This document shows, one piece after another, positions 24,810-33,540 of a stretch of 40,955 bases of DNA. The translations under genes were made by a program, and so were the position numbers. The notes under the pieces are model-generated. The model ran no database searches and was not told the origin of the DNA. It worked only from the letters and a program-made list of their open reading frames with translations. This DNA is from JBFIHF01 sp964411125 (GTDB lineage: Bacteria > Myxococcota_A > Bradymonadia > Bradymonadales > Bradymonadaceae). Positions within the stretch are counted from its first letter, which is position 1, and each line of letters begins with the position of its first letter. Location of the stretch: assembly GCA_964411125.1 (NCBI GenBank), contig CAYPJU010000058.1, positions 1 through 40,955 of the forward strand, in the 5' to 3' direction.

Positions 24810-26126
24810 TTATGGACGTAAGGTCCCGCCGGACCGGACCTCGTCGATGAGGTCGGTGAGGCTCTCGCGCTCGCTCGGAACATCCGTCAGTTGCAGGAGG
24901 CGCTGCAGCTTGGGTTCGGCGAGCCGACCGACGGTGGCGACGTCGAGCTCTCCGCTTCGGAGGCGCGAAAGCAAGGCGACCTCCTCGGACTGCAGCATCA
25001 CCTCGACCCGACCGACCAGGGTGCGGACGACCTCGTCCGGCGCCGGCTGGACATCGAGCGGCAAAATCTCGTCCGCCCAGGAGCGCGGGGCGACGTAGAG
25101 GACGCGGTGGCCGGTCGAGTGGAAGTAGCTGTGCGTCCAGGTGTCGACCATCGCCCACGACTCGTCCGCGGTCAGACCGGATTCCTCGAGCCCCTTCGAC
25201 AGGCTCGCTCTTGCCCGTTCGAGGTAGTCGGGTTTCGGCAATTCCTTGGGCGTGGGGCTGAATTCGATCGAGCCGTGCGGCCCCAACTCGCCGAGCTCCC
25301 AGACCTCCCCGCGTTCCCCGTTCCAGTGAAGCAGCCAGACGTTCGGCACGACGTCTGCGGACTCGTTGGTCATCGTGATGTTGTCGCCCACGGAGGTCAC
25401 GCGGAACGGGGCCGCGAACCTGCCGAGTCCCCGGTAGAAGACGAACTTCTCGACCTCGTCGCCGAACCGCACCGGTTGCGCGTCCACGTTCCGGCTCGGG
25501 GCCCACACGTCGTCTTCGGGAACCTCGATCAGCCCGGCTGTCTCGGCGGTGGGCAGCACCTCGAGCGACCACGTCATCGAGCCCGCCTGAAACGTCTCCG
25601 CGGAGAACGGCGCGCTGTAGACGTCGGGCGCGAAGGCGGTCGCGTCGGGGTACCACTGCGAGATCACCCCTTCCGGAAAATCGACCCGCACGTCGACGTT
25701 CGAAGGCGCACCGTAGAAGTAGATGACGGGCGTCTCGAGCTTCTGGGTCACGCCGGCGAGGAACGCCTCTTCAGTTCGCTTGCTCGCGGACATCGTCGGA
25801 GCTTCGGCGATTCGCCCGTGGACGAAAGCCGGAAGCGACTCCTCTTCGTAGTGCATCCCGTCGACGTCCTCACCGTCCGACCCCTGGAGGGACGTGTACG
25901 TGCCCCATTCATGGACGACGAAGCGCTCACTGACCTCGGTCACTGAAGGCGCGGCTTCATCGGGGGACGGCTGGGATCGATCGGATTCGTGCGTTGGAGC
26001 GACCGTGGTGGGAGCCGAGGTTTCTTCGACGCCCCAACCTTCGGCTGCTCTCGAATCGTCGCAAGCGGGTGAGGCGATCGCGCAAAATGCCGCGATGAGG
26101 AGAAGTCCATTCGGGATCGTTTTCAT
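24810..26126 (-). CDS. Lipoprotein with conserved HEWGT motif, unknown function
   Basis: 438 residues; GAGGA six bases before the ATG. Lipobox ASPAC (Cys22), Pro/Ser/Glu-rich linker to 66, then FVVHEWGTYTSLQGSDGE (69-86), which I recognise as a motif in conserved hypothetical proteins of planctomycetes and deltaproteobacteria, with no known activity. The central part has YFYGAPSNVDVRVDFPEGV and a run of beta-strands; the C-terminal part (about 310-430) is helical and ends in two repeats that look like Arg/Leu helical hairpins. Divergent from the second LysR gene, with a T-N11-A palindrome 76 bases upstream of this start, so it is a likely LysR target. Confidence 0.6.
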   Translation of the reverse strand: MKTIPNGLLLIAAFCAIASPACDDSRAAEGWGVEETSAPTTVAPTHESDRSQPSPDEAAPSVTEVSERFVVHEWGTYTSLQGSDGEDVDGMHYEEESLPAFVHGRIAEAPTMSASKRTEEAFLAGVTQKLETPVIYFYGAPSNVDVRVDFPEGVISQWYPDATAFAPDVYSAPFSAETFQAGSMTWSLEVLPTAETAGLIEVPEDDVWAPSRNVDAQPVRFGDEVEKFVFYRGLGRFAAPFRVTSVGDNITMTNESADVVPNVWLLHWNGERGEVWELGELGPHGSIEFSPTPKELPKPDYLERARASLSKGLEESGLTADESWAMVDTWTHSYFHSTGHRVLYVAPRSWADEILPLDVQPAPDEVVRTLVGRVEVMLQSEEVALLSRLRSGELDVATVGRLAEPKLQRLLQLTDVPSERESLTDLIDEVRSGGTLRP

Positions 26127-26201
26127 CGGTTCCTCGCAGGTTCTCCCTCAAGCTAGTGAGCGCGATGGATGCAATCCAATGATTATTTCTGATGATGTTC
26201 A

Positions 26202-26216
26202 ATGCGTTTGACGCAT
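26202..26216. promoter_or_regulatory. LysR-type operator palindrome ATGCGT-TTG-ACGCAT
   Basis: Perfect 6-base arms around TTG; the inner TGCGTTTGACGCA (26203-26215) is a T-N11-A site and matches 12 of 13 bases of the site at 16371-16383. It lies between the divergent HEWGT lipoprotein and the LysR gene, 27 bases upstream of the latter's start. Confidence 0.65.
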
Positions 26217-26242
26217 GTAAGAAGCGGTCGATAGGCTGCGTC

Positions 26243-27112
26243 ATGGACACGAGCCGGATCGAGCTATTCCTCGCGACCGTCGACCACGGCTCGCTGACCA
26301 GGGCCGCGCGGGAGGTACATCTGTCGCAACCGGCCGCCAGCCGGGCGCTTCGCGCGTTCGAGGAAGAGCTCGGGTGTGCGTTGTTCGAGCGGCGTGGGCG
26401 CTCCCTCGTGTTGACCCCCAGTGGACGAGCCGCGCTCCCCTGGGCGCGCCGAATGTTGGCCGAGTTCGACGGCCTACGACGGTCGGCTGCGCAGGCCGCG
26501 GACGCTGGATTTCACGACGTCCGAGTTGGAACGGTCGACAGTATCGCCACGTACGTCATTCCATCTGCGCTCCCTGCCCTGCGCGACCTGCACGAAGGGC
26601 TCGGAGTGAAGCTCGTGAGTTGTCGCACTGCGGACCTGCTCGCACGACTCGAAGAGGACATCGACATTGCGATCGTCGCGTGGTCTGGCCCCCCGCCTTT
26701 CGAAGATGCGACCCGCCTCGGTCGTTACGAGATGCAGTTTTACGGTCGACTCGACCTCTTCCCGAGCCTCGCCGACGTGACCGCCGAGGAGGAGCTCGCC
26801 GCGTTTCCGCTCGTCCAGATCGAGCCGCAAGCAGGCCAGCCTACCCTGCTCGACCCCGACGCCGATTCGTGGGCGGCGACCCAGAGCCTGTCGTCGGTGA
26901 AAGCGCTCATCATGGGCGGTTTCGGGGTCGGCGCGCTCTTGTCGTACATGGTCTCACCGGACGACGAAGAGCGGCTCGCGCGCGCGAAGATACCGCACGA
27001 TCCCGACTGTGCGTTGTGGGCGGTGTGCGGTCCGGCGTGGAAAAGTGGCGAGCAGCGCGGTGTGCTCCAGACGCTGGTCGACGAGACGTCGCGGCTGCTC
27101 CGCCGCCAGTGA
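26243..27112 (+). CDS. LysR-family transcriptional regulator
   Basis: 289 residues from the ATG at 26243, chosen because LysR proteins begin right before the HTH. The DNA-binding part is canonical: IELFLATVDHGSLTRAAREV and LSQPAASRALRAFEEELG, then the linker helix and effector domain. The recognition helix (SQPAASRALRAF) differs from that of the other LysR protein (PPSTVSRRVREL), although both have nearly identical upstream palindromes. The effector domain contains IAIVAWSGPPPF, typical of the ligand-binding lobe hinge. Likely activates or represses the divergent lipoprotein gene. Confidence 0.9.
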   Translation: MDTSRIELFLATVDHGSLTRAAREVHLSQPAASRALRAFEEELGCALFERRGRSLVLTPSGRAALPWARRMLAEFDGLRRSAAQAADAGFHDVRVGTVDSIATYVIPSALPALRDLHEGLGVKLVSCRTADLLARLEEDIDIAIVAWSGPPPFEDATRLGRYEMQFYGRLDLFPSLADVTAEEELAAFPLVQIEPQAGQPTLLDPDADSWAATQSLSSVKALIMGGFGVGALLSYMVSPDDEERLARAKIPHDPDCALWAVCGPAWKSGEQRGVLQTLVDETSRLLRRQ

Positions 27113-27219
27113 GCGTTCGGACGAGCTTGCGGGTGTGACCGGCGTCGGCCGATCCCCCTGTCTGCGAGCTTCCGTCTCCTTCACTTGCGCTTCGCCAGGC
27201 ACCAATTTATCGGTGATCC

Positions 27220-28794
27220 ATGAACATGGCAGAGATGCTCTCTCAAGTCCTTGGAGGGATCGGGCTGTTCCTCGTAGGCATGGTGCTCGCGACGGACGGG
27301 CTGCGGGCTGCGGCGGGTGATTCCCTCCGCGCATTCCTGCTTCGCTTCACCGGCGGCCCGGCCCAGGCTTTGTTCTCGGGCGCGGCGGCCACGGCCCTGG
27401 TGCAGTCGTCGAGCGCCACGACGGTCGCGACGATCAGCTTTGTCACGGCGGGGCTTCTGACCTTTCAGCAGGCGCTCGGTCTGATCCTGGGCGCGAACGT
27501 CGGGACGACCGCGACGGGTTGGATTGTCGCGCTCCTCGGGCTCAAATTCAGCGTGTCGAAGATCGCCCTGCCGCTGGTGGGGGTCGGCGCTCTGGTGCGT
27601 CTTTTCGCGAGGGGGCGCGGCAAGGACATCGGCCTCGCGGTGGCCGGCTTCGGCGTTTTGTTCGTCGGCCTCGACGTGCTGCAGGCCGGGATGGCGGGTG
27701 CGTCGGACTTCCTGACCCCCGACGCCCTGCCACCGGACACCTGGCTCGGTCGTCTGGGGCTGGCCGGGATCGGCATCGTACTGACCGCGGTCATGCAATC
27801 TTCCTCGGCGGCGATCGCGACGGCTCTGACTGCGCTGGACGCGGGGTCGATCTCGATGATGCAGGCCGCGGCGATGGCGATCGGCATCAACATCGGGACG
27901 ACCGTCACGGCCGGGCTCGCCGTCATCGGAGCCGGCACTGCAGCCCGCCGGACGGCGTTTGCCCATCTGCTCTTCAACGTGTTCACCGGCGTTGTCGCCT
28001 TCGCTTCCCTTCCCGCTCTCGTCCGCGTCGTGGACGCTGTCCAACCGACGGATGCGGCGCTGGCTCTCGCGGCGTTTCACACGGTCTTCAACATCGTGGG
28101 CGTGCTCCTCGTCTTGCCGTTGATCAAGTGGTTCGCGGCCTTCGTCGAGCGCGTGATTCCCGACCGAGGTCCGCACCTCACGCGGCGGCTCGTTCCGTCG
28201 CTCGCGCACGAGGGTGGGCTCGCGATCGAAGCCGTACGTCTGACGGTGTTCGACATCGCCTCCGAAGTTTGCGCGGCCGCCGAGCGTATCCTCGTGAGCC
28301 GAGACCAGGACGAATCGAACATCGCCAGGCTCGAGGAGGTGCGCGTCGCTCTCGACGGGACAAACGAGTTCATCGGGTCGCTCGCGCGGCTCCACAACGT
28401 CGGGGCCGACGCGCAGGCGCGACACGTCGACACGATCCACGCCCTGGACCATCTGGACCGGCTGGTCGACCTGCTCCGGCGGCAGCGAGAGGTTCTGCTG
28501 CAGGAGTTGGCCGGGGACGCTGGCGGGGTCGAGAACCGCGCGCGCGAGGCACTCGGGCTCGTGCAGGGGTGGCTGGAAGCCCGCCGGGAGCGCCCCGCAC
28601 CTGCCGAAGAACTGGCGGCCATCTCCCAGGACGTCGCACGTGCCCGCAAGCAGTTCAGAGACGAGATTTTGGAGGCGACGGCGCTCGGCGACTACAGCGC
28701 TCCCGACGCCGCCCGAGACATCGACCACCTGCGACGCCTCGACGAGCTCGTCTACTACCTCTGGAAGTTCACCGCCCGGATGGCGGTCGGGTGA
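27220..28794 (+). CDS. Na/phosphate cotransporter family membrane protein with PhoU-like C-terminal domain
   Basis: 524 residues, the usual length for bacterial NptA/YjbB-type proteins. The two inverted Na_Pi_cotrans repeats are visible by their duplicated signatures QSSSATT (62-68) with GANVGTTATG (91-100), and QSSSAAIAT (193-201) with GINIGTTVTAG (222-232). A cytosolic helical domain follows from about residue 330, with PhoU-like helices (DESNIARLEEVRVALDGTN). It should move phosphate with sodium, possibly as an exporter. No pst or phoR genes are near. Its last 26 bases overlap the 3' end of the convergent lipoprotein gene. Confidence 0.9.
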   Translation: MNMAEMLSQVLGGIGLFLVGMVLATDGLRAAAGDSLRAFLLRFTGGPAQALFSGAAATALVQSSSATTVATISFVTAGLLTFQQALGLILGANVGTTATGWIVALLGLKFSVSKIALPLVGVGALVRLFARGRGKDIGLAVAGFGVLFVGLDVLQAGMAGASDFLTPDALPPDTWLGRLGLAGIGIVLTAVMQSSSAAIATALTALDAGSISMMQAAAMAIGINIGTTVTAGLAVIGAGTAARRTAFAHLLFNVFTGVVAFASLPALVRVVDAVQPTDAALALAAFHTVFNIVGVLLVLPLIKWFAAFVERVIPDRGPHLTRRLVPSLAHEGGLAIEAVRLTVFDIASEVCAAAERILVSRDQDESNIARLEEVRVALDGTNEFIGSLARLHNVGADAQARHVDTIHALDHLDRLVDLLRRQREVLLQELAGDAGGVENRAREALGLVQGWLEARRERPAPAEELAAISQDVARARKQFRDEILEATALGDYSAPDAARDIDHLRRLDELVYYLWKFTARMAVG

Positions 28795-30178
28795 CCCCAC
28801 GGCCGATCTGCATGCCCCCATATTCCCAGTTCATGACCGCTTCCAGGCGAAGCGCCGTCACCTGCGGGATGCCCGGTAGGCTCGCCACGTCCGCGGCGTG
28901 CGCTCCTTCCTCCTTCGACGGGTGCGAAAGCTTGCGCAGATAGAACAAAGCCTCGGCGAAACGATGGCGGTTCCACACGTCGGTCTCGGGGTTTGCCAGC
29001 CACCGCACCAACATCGCGTCGAGGGTCGGAGCGAGGTCGGACCCCTGCAGGGCCAGCGCGAAGAACTGCGGAGATATCGGACGCGGCCCCTCGGGTACCG
29101 GGTAGTGGGTGAGCAGACCCATCAGGAAGAGAGGAACGTCCAACCCCTCGGGGAGAGCATCGACAGGGCTCTCGTACGAGGCGGGCTTCCCGTCGATCCA
29201 CAGATCGCTGCGGCGCGCGTGACGGTAAGCGAGGAGGTCGATGGAGAGGGCGAGCTGACAGCGTGGCCGTCCGAGCTCGGCGCAGACGTCGGCGAACTCC
29301 GCCTTGTTCCGCTGCGGCCGTGTGTCTTGAGAGCACCGCCCCATCGGCCGGTAGCGGCGATGAAGCTCGTACGCCAGATCGAGGCGCTCGTTGGAGCGGG
29401 CCCATCCCAGTGCATCCCTCCAGCTCCGATGGTTCGCCGGTGGCCCCAGCTCGATCAGGGCTTTCACTCTCTGCTCGTTCCACCCTTCTTTCCCGACGAA
29501 CGCGCCGATCCTGTCGTCCCGCGAGTCGTAGATCTTCGGCTTCACGTAGAGGGGCTCCTCCGGCGTGGAGAGGACCTCGGCGAAGACACTGCTGCTGAAT
29601 GGCAGCGGGGATGCCCGGATGGAGGTGATCGTCGCGTCTCCGCATTCCAGCACTGCGTCCGACGCCGTGAAGATCGGCGCGTCGGGGTCGAACTCCGTCG
29701 ACTCCCACGTCATGCTCAGCGCACGATTCGAAGCACCCCCCGCCCGGGCGAGCAGCGACCAATTCCCTTCGAATTCTCCCAACATCAGCGCCCCCACGTC
29801 GTGGACCCCGCCCCGGACTGTCATCGTCGCCTCGAGGCATTCCACGATGCGGAGCGGCGCGAAACCTTTGGCCGCGCGAACCTCGAATTCGGAGCGAACC
29901 GGCCACCCTGCGTCGCGCGGAAGGCGCCCGATCGCGACGATGACCTCGGGAGCGAGGTGCGAATGGGTCGCCACTTTCGAGAGTGCTCCCGTCCGCACCC
30001 TGCCAGGCCAAACTGGCTCCGTCTGGACCGCAGACGCTCTCGCCTCGACCGCTTCCCACGCGGCTTCGCGCCGTGCATCACAGCCCACGACGCTCAGCGC
30101 CAGCATGGCGGTGGTCCACAGACGCAACATCGGGTGCCGCTTCGTCTTCGTCGCCGGTCGGTCCTTTCGTTCGCTCAT
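28769..30178 (-). CDS. Lipoprotein of unknown function
   Basis: 469 residues from the ATG at 30178, preceded by GAGGAGGCGAGCG, a strong site that decides the start over an internal ATG at 30130 that lacks one. The n-region is long and basic (17 residues), then LWTTAMLALSVVGC with lipobox Cys33. The mature part contains an N-terminal beta region (about 60-200, with EVIVAIGRLPRDAGWPVRSE) and an alpha-rich C-terminal half (about 260-460) with DALGWARSNERLDLAYELH and RFAEALFYLRKL, somewhat like a helical repeat. No family was recognised. The 3' end overlaps the phosphate transporter gene by 26 bases on the opposite strand. Confidence 0.55.
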   Translation of the reverse strand: MSERKDRPATKTKRHPMLRLWTTAMLALSVVGCDARREAAWEAVEARASAVQTEPVWPGRVRTGALSKVATHSHLAPEVIVAIGRLPRDAGWPVRSEFEVRAAKGFAPLRIVECLEATMTVRGGVHDVGALMLGEFEGNWSLLARAGGASNRALSMTWESTEFDPDAPIFTASDAVLECGDATITSIRASPLPFSSSVFAEVLSTPEEPLYVKPKIYDSRDDRIGAFVGKEGWNEQRVKALIELGPPANHRSWRDALGWARSNERLDLAYELHRRYRPMGRCSQDTRPQRNKAEFADVCAELGRPRCQLALSIDLLAYRHARRSDLWIDGKPASYESPVDALPEGLDVPLFLMGLLTHYPVPEGPRPISPQFFALALQGSDLAPTLDAMLVRWLANPETDVWNRHRFAEALFYLRKLSHPSKEEGAHAADVASLPGIPQVTALRLEAVMNWEYGGMQIGRGVTRPPSGR

Positions 30179-30330
30179 CGCTCGCCTCCTCCTCTACCGG
30201 GACTGTGCCGGATCGGGTTGGAACGAGCGTGGGCGCGACGTGCAAATTGTGTGGATTCTACGCGCGAAGCAGCCTTGCCTCCTCGAAAGGCCGGTGCGAA
30301 CCTGGCAGCAATCTTCGCCCGGGGAATCGC

Positions 30331-33300
30331 GTGGGGAAAACCAAACTCGCCGAGGGAATCTACGATCTGCTCGTGGACCAGCAGCTCGACCAGGAGCTGC
30401 AGGTCACCCCCGCGGACCTCGTCGCGACGTTCGGCGAGCTGAGCGAAGCCGAGCTCGCCGACCTCCTCACTGCACAAATGCGACCGATTCTCCGCCGAGC
30501 GCTTCAGAGTCGCTCGGGTCAGGGCCACGGCAAGATCGTAGAGCTCGCCAACGAGATCGTTCGCCTCCTCGTCGAGAGGACGACGTCGGCAGGCATCGAA
30601 TCGACCGACGCCTTTTGCGAGCCACCGCGGCGGCTCACCTCGATGCACCGCGACGAACCAGGCCTCGCGACGAGCGGCCCGCCCCGCCGTCCCGCGCTGC
30701 CACTGACGACATCGGCGCTCCTCGTGAATGGACCGCAGGACCTCCGAATCGGGCTCGAACTTCGGCGTGAGCTCGAATCTGCGGACCGCGTCGACCTGCT
30801 CTGCGCGTTCCTCAAGCAGAGCGGCGTCAACATCATCCGAAACGAGCTAGCCGCCTTCCTCGCGCGACGCCCGGGGGCCCTGCGGATTCTGTCGACGACC
30901 TACATGGGAGCGACCGAGAACAACGCGGTCCGCGAACTCCTCGACATGGGGGCGGACCTGCGCATCTCGTACAACAATCAGACGACACGCTTGCACGCCA
31001 AGGCGTGGCTGTTCCACCGCGACTCCGGCTTTTCCACGGCGTTCGTCGGCTCGTCCAACCTGTCCGCCGCGGCACTGCTGGACGGCCTGGAGTGGAACGT
31101 ACGTATCTCGGCGGTCGAGAACCCGACCATTCTCTCCCGGTTTGCGACGACGTTCGAACAGTACTGGAACGATGTCGAGTTCGAGCCATACGACCCGGAG
31201 CGGTTCAAGCTCGCCCACCAGGAACAGTCGGGGCGGAGCGGCGCCGAGTACATCTCGGGCCTAAAGGTGCGTCCTTATCCGCACCAGTCCGAGATCCTCG
31301 ATGACCTCGCCGCTGAGCGTGAGGCAGGGCACACCCGGAACCTCGTCGTGGCCGCGACGGGAACCGGGAAGACCGTCACGGCCGCGCTGGATTTCAAGCG
31401 CCTGTGGGATGCCCACGGCCCGCTGAAGCTGTTGTTCGTAGCGCACCGCCAGGAGATCTTGAAGCAGAGCCGCGCCACGTTCCGCGCGGTGATGGGGGAC
31501 CCGTCGTTCGGCGAGCTGTTGGTTGGCGGGAAGAAGCCCAACTTCGGGGACCACGTCTTCGCGAGCATCCAGTCGCTCCATCAGAAAGAGCTCGAGTCGC
31601 TGCCGCCCGACACCTACGACGTCATCATCGTGGACGAGTTCCACCATGCCGCGGCGCCCACGTACGAACGGATGCTGCATCACTTCACGCCGCGGTACCT
31701 GGTGGGTCTGACGGCGACGCCAGAACGCGCGGACGGCAGGTCGATCCTAGATTGGTTCGACGATCGTGTGGCGGCAGAGCTGCGCCTATGGAAAGCGCTC
31801 GACCGTGGTCTCCTCGCGCCATTTCAATACTTCGGGATTGGCGACGAGACGGACATTTCGACGGTCACCTTCCGCCGCGGTGGCTACGACCGCGCCGAGC
31901 TTGAGCAGGTCCTGACCGGCGACAAGTTCCGCGCGCTGCGCGTTCGACAGGCGGTGGACCGCTACATCGCCAAGCCGCTCGAGATGCGGGCGATCGGGTT
32001 CTGCGTCGGCCTGCATCACGCGGCCCTCATGGCGCAAGCCTTCATCGACGCCGGTTTCCAGGCCTGCGCGGTCGCCGGCTCGCCGCCCCGAGAGAACGGC
32101 AAAGTCCTGGCGCCGTTTCGAGACCGCGACGAGGCGCTTCGCGACCTCCGCGACGGCAAGCTGCAATGCATCTTCACCGTCGACCTCTTCAACGAGGGGG
32201 TCGACGTCCCGAGCATCGACACGGTGCTGTTTCTGCGGCCGACCGAGAGCGCGACGGTCTTTCTGCAGCAGCTCGGCCGCGGGCTGCGCCACAGCAAGGG
32301 GAAGTCACACCTGACGGTGCTCGACTTCATCGGTAACGCCAACAAGCACTACCGATTCGACGTGAAGTTCAAGGCGCTGACCGGGGGAACCCGGCGTGAA
32401 GTGGCGCGACATATCGAGGACGAGTTCCCGTACCTTCCGCCGGGCTGCGAGATTCAGCTCGACCGGCAGGCTCAGGAGCACGTGCTCGCCAACATCCGCG
32501 CTTCCGTGGGTACGGGCGAGCTTCGGTATCTCACCAGGGAATTGCGCGAGACCGCCGACGAGATGGGGGCCGACATCACCCTCAAGACGTACCTCGACGC
32601 GCTGCAGATGGAGATGGACGAGCTCTACTCGCGATCGGGTCGTTCGTGGACCGACCTTCGCCGGCGTGCGGGCCTCGAATGGCCGGACACGGGGGACGAG
32701 TACGAGAAGGCGCTCCTGCGCGCCATGGCGCGCATCCAGCACGTCGACGACCGCGAGCGGCTCCGCGCCTGGTACGAATGGCTGAGCCTCGAGACACCTC
32801 CGGCGATGGCTTCGCTCGACACCCGCGAGGGGCGGCTGCAGCTCATGCTCCTCGCGTCCGTCGTCGATCGCATGATCTCCGAGGAGGATCTGAGCGAAGG
32901 CCTACAGCGCATCTGGGACAACCCGGCGGTGCGCCGGGAAACACGCGAGATTCTGGAGGTCCAACAGGACCGATTGCGCCGCGTTTCGTTCGATGACCTC
33001 GGTCATCAAATCCCTCTGAAGACCCACGCGACGTACTCTCTGGCCGAGATCATGGCCGCCTACGGCATCGTCCGTAGCGGCAATCTCTACGCGCCGCGAG
33101 AAGGCGTACTCTGGGACGAAGCCACGCAGACGGACCTCCTCTTCGTCACGGTCCACAAGGACCCCGACGAATACGCGCCGCAGCACATGTTCGAGGACTA
33201 TCCGCTCTCCCAGGACCTGTTCCATTGGGAGACGCAGCCCAACACGAGCGAGGCGAGCCCCACCGGCCAACGCTACATCCACCATGTCGAACGCGGCTCG

Positions 33301-33480
33301 AAGGTGGTGCTGTTCGTGCGGCAGTACAAGAAGGTCGACGGCCTGACGCAGCCTTATCTTTGCCTCGGCAAAGCCCGCTACGTTCGCCACGAATCGGAGC
33401 GTCCCATCCGCATCGTCTGGGCGTTGGAGCGGCCGATGCCAGCGTGGTTCTACCAGGAGACCAAGACGGCTGCGGGCTAA
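30331..33480 (+). CDS. PLD-nuclease/SF2 helicase fusion with DUF3427-type C-terminus
   Basis: 1049 residues from the GTG at 30331, with GGGGAA seven bases upstream; the longer frame upstream is not conserved-looking. Domain order: N-terminal helical part (1-110); phospholipase-D-type nuclease half-site H222-A-K224 ... G240-S-S-N243; SF2 helicase with Walker A ATGTGKT (342-348), DEFH box (435-438), motif III TATPER (about 459) and motif VI QQLGRGLR (646-653); then a C-terminal region (about 700-1049) of the DUF3427 kind. Such proteins are expected to translocate on DNA and cut it, and are often found in or near defence islands. Here it stands alone with no other defence gene, so that role is inference. 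Confidence 0.85.
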   Translation: MGKTKLAEGIYDLLVDQQLDQELQVTPADLVATFGELSEAELADLLTAQMRPILRRALQSRSGQGHGKIVELANEIVRLLVERTTSAGIESTDAFCEPPRRLTSMHRDEPGLATSGPPRRPALPLTTSALLVNGPQDLRIGLELRRELESADRVDLLCAFLKQSGVNIIRNELAAFLARRPGALRILSTTYMGATENNAVRELLDMGADLRISYNNQTTRLHAKAWLFHRDSGFSTAFVGSSNLSAAALLDGLEWNVRISAVENPTILSRFATTFEQYWNDVEFEPYDPERFKLAHQEQSGRSGAEYISGLKVRPYPHQSEILDDLAAEREAGHTRNLVVAATGTGKTVTAALDFKRLWDAHGPLKLLFVAHRQEILKQSRATFRAVMGDPSFGELLVGGKKPNFGDHVFASIQSLHQKELESLPPDTYDVIIVDEFHHAAAPTYERMLHHFTPRYLVGLTATPERADGRSILDWFDDRVAAELRLWKALDRGLLAPFQYFGIGDETDISTVTFRRGGYDRAELEQVLTGDKFRALRVRQAVDRYIAKPLEMRAIGFCVGLHHAALMAQAFIDAGFQACAVAGSPPRENGKVLAPFRDRDEALRDLRDGKLQCIFTVDLFNEGVDVPSIDTVLFLRPTESATVFLQQLGRGLRHSKGKSHLTVLDFIGNANKHYRFDVKFKALTGGTRREVARHIEDEFPYLPPGCEIQLDRQAQEHVLANIRASVGTGELRYLTRELRETADEMGADITLKTYLDALQMEMDELYSRSGRSWTDLRRRAGLEWPDTGDEYEKALLRAMARIQHVDDRERLRAWYEWLSLETPPAMASLDTREGRLQLMLLASVVDRMISEEDLSEGLQRIWDNPAVRRETREILEVQQDRLRRVSFDDLGHQIPLKTHATYSLAEIMAAYGIVRSGNLYAPREGVLWDEATQTDLLFVTVHKDPDEYAPQHMFEDYPLSQDLFHWETQPNTSEASPTGQRYIHHVERGSKVVLFVRQYKKVDGLTQPYLCLGKARYVRHESERPIRIVWALERPMPAWFYQETKTAAG

Positions 33481-33540
33481 GAGCGGCTCGTATGCTACAA
33501 ATGAGGGACGCGGCGTCCGTCAGAAGAGCCAGGCCCCGGT

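Noticed and set aside
27181..28821. 546-residue frame on the minus strand opposite the phosphate transporter
   Set aside because: Arg/Asp-rich, no recognisable domain, and the opposite strand carries a complete Na/Pi cotransporter with conserved motifs; a GC-rich antisense shadow.
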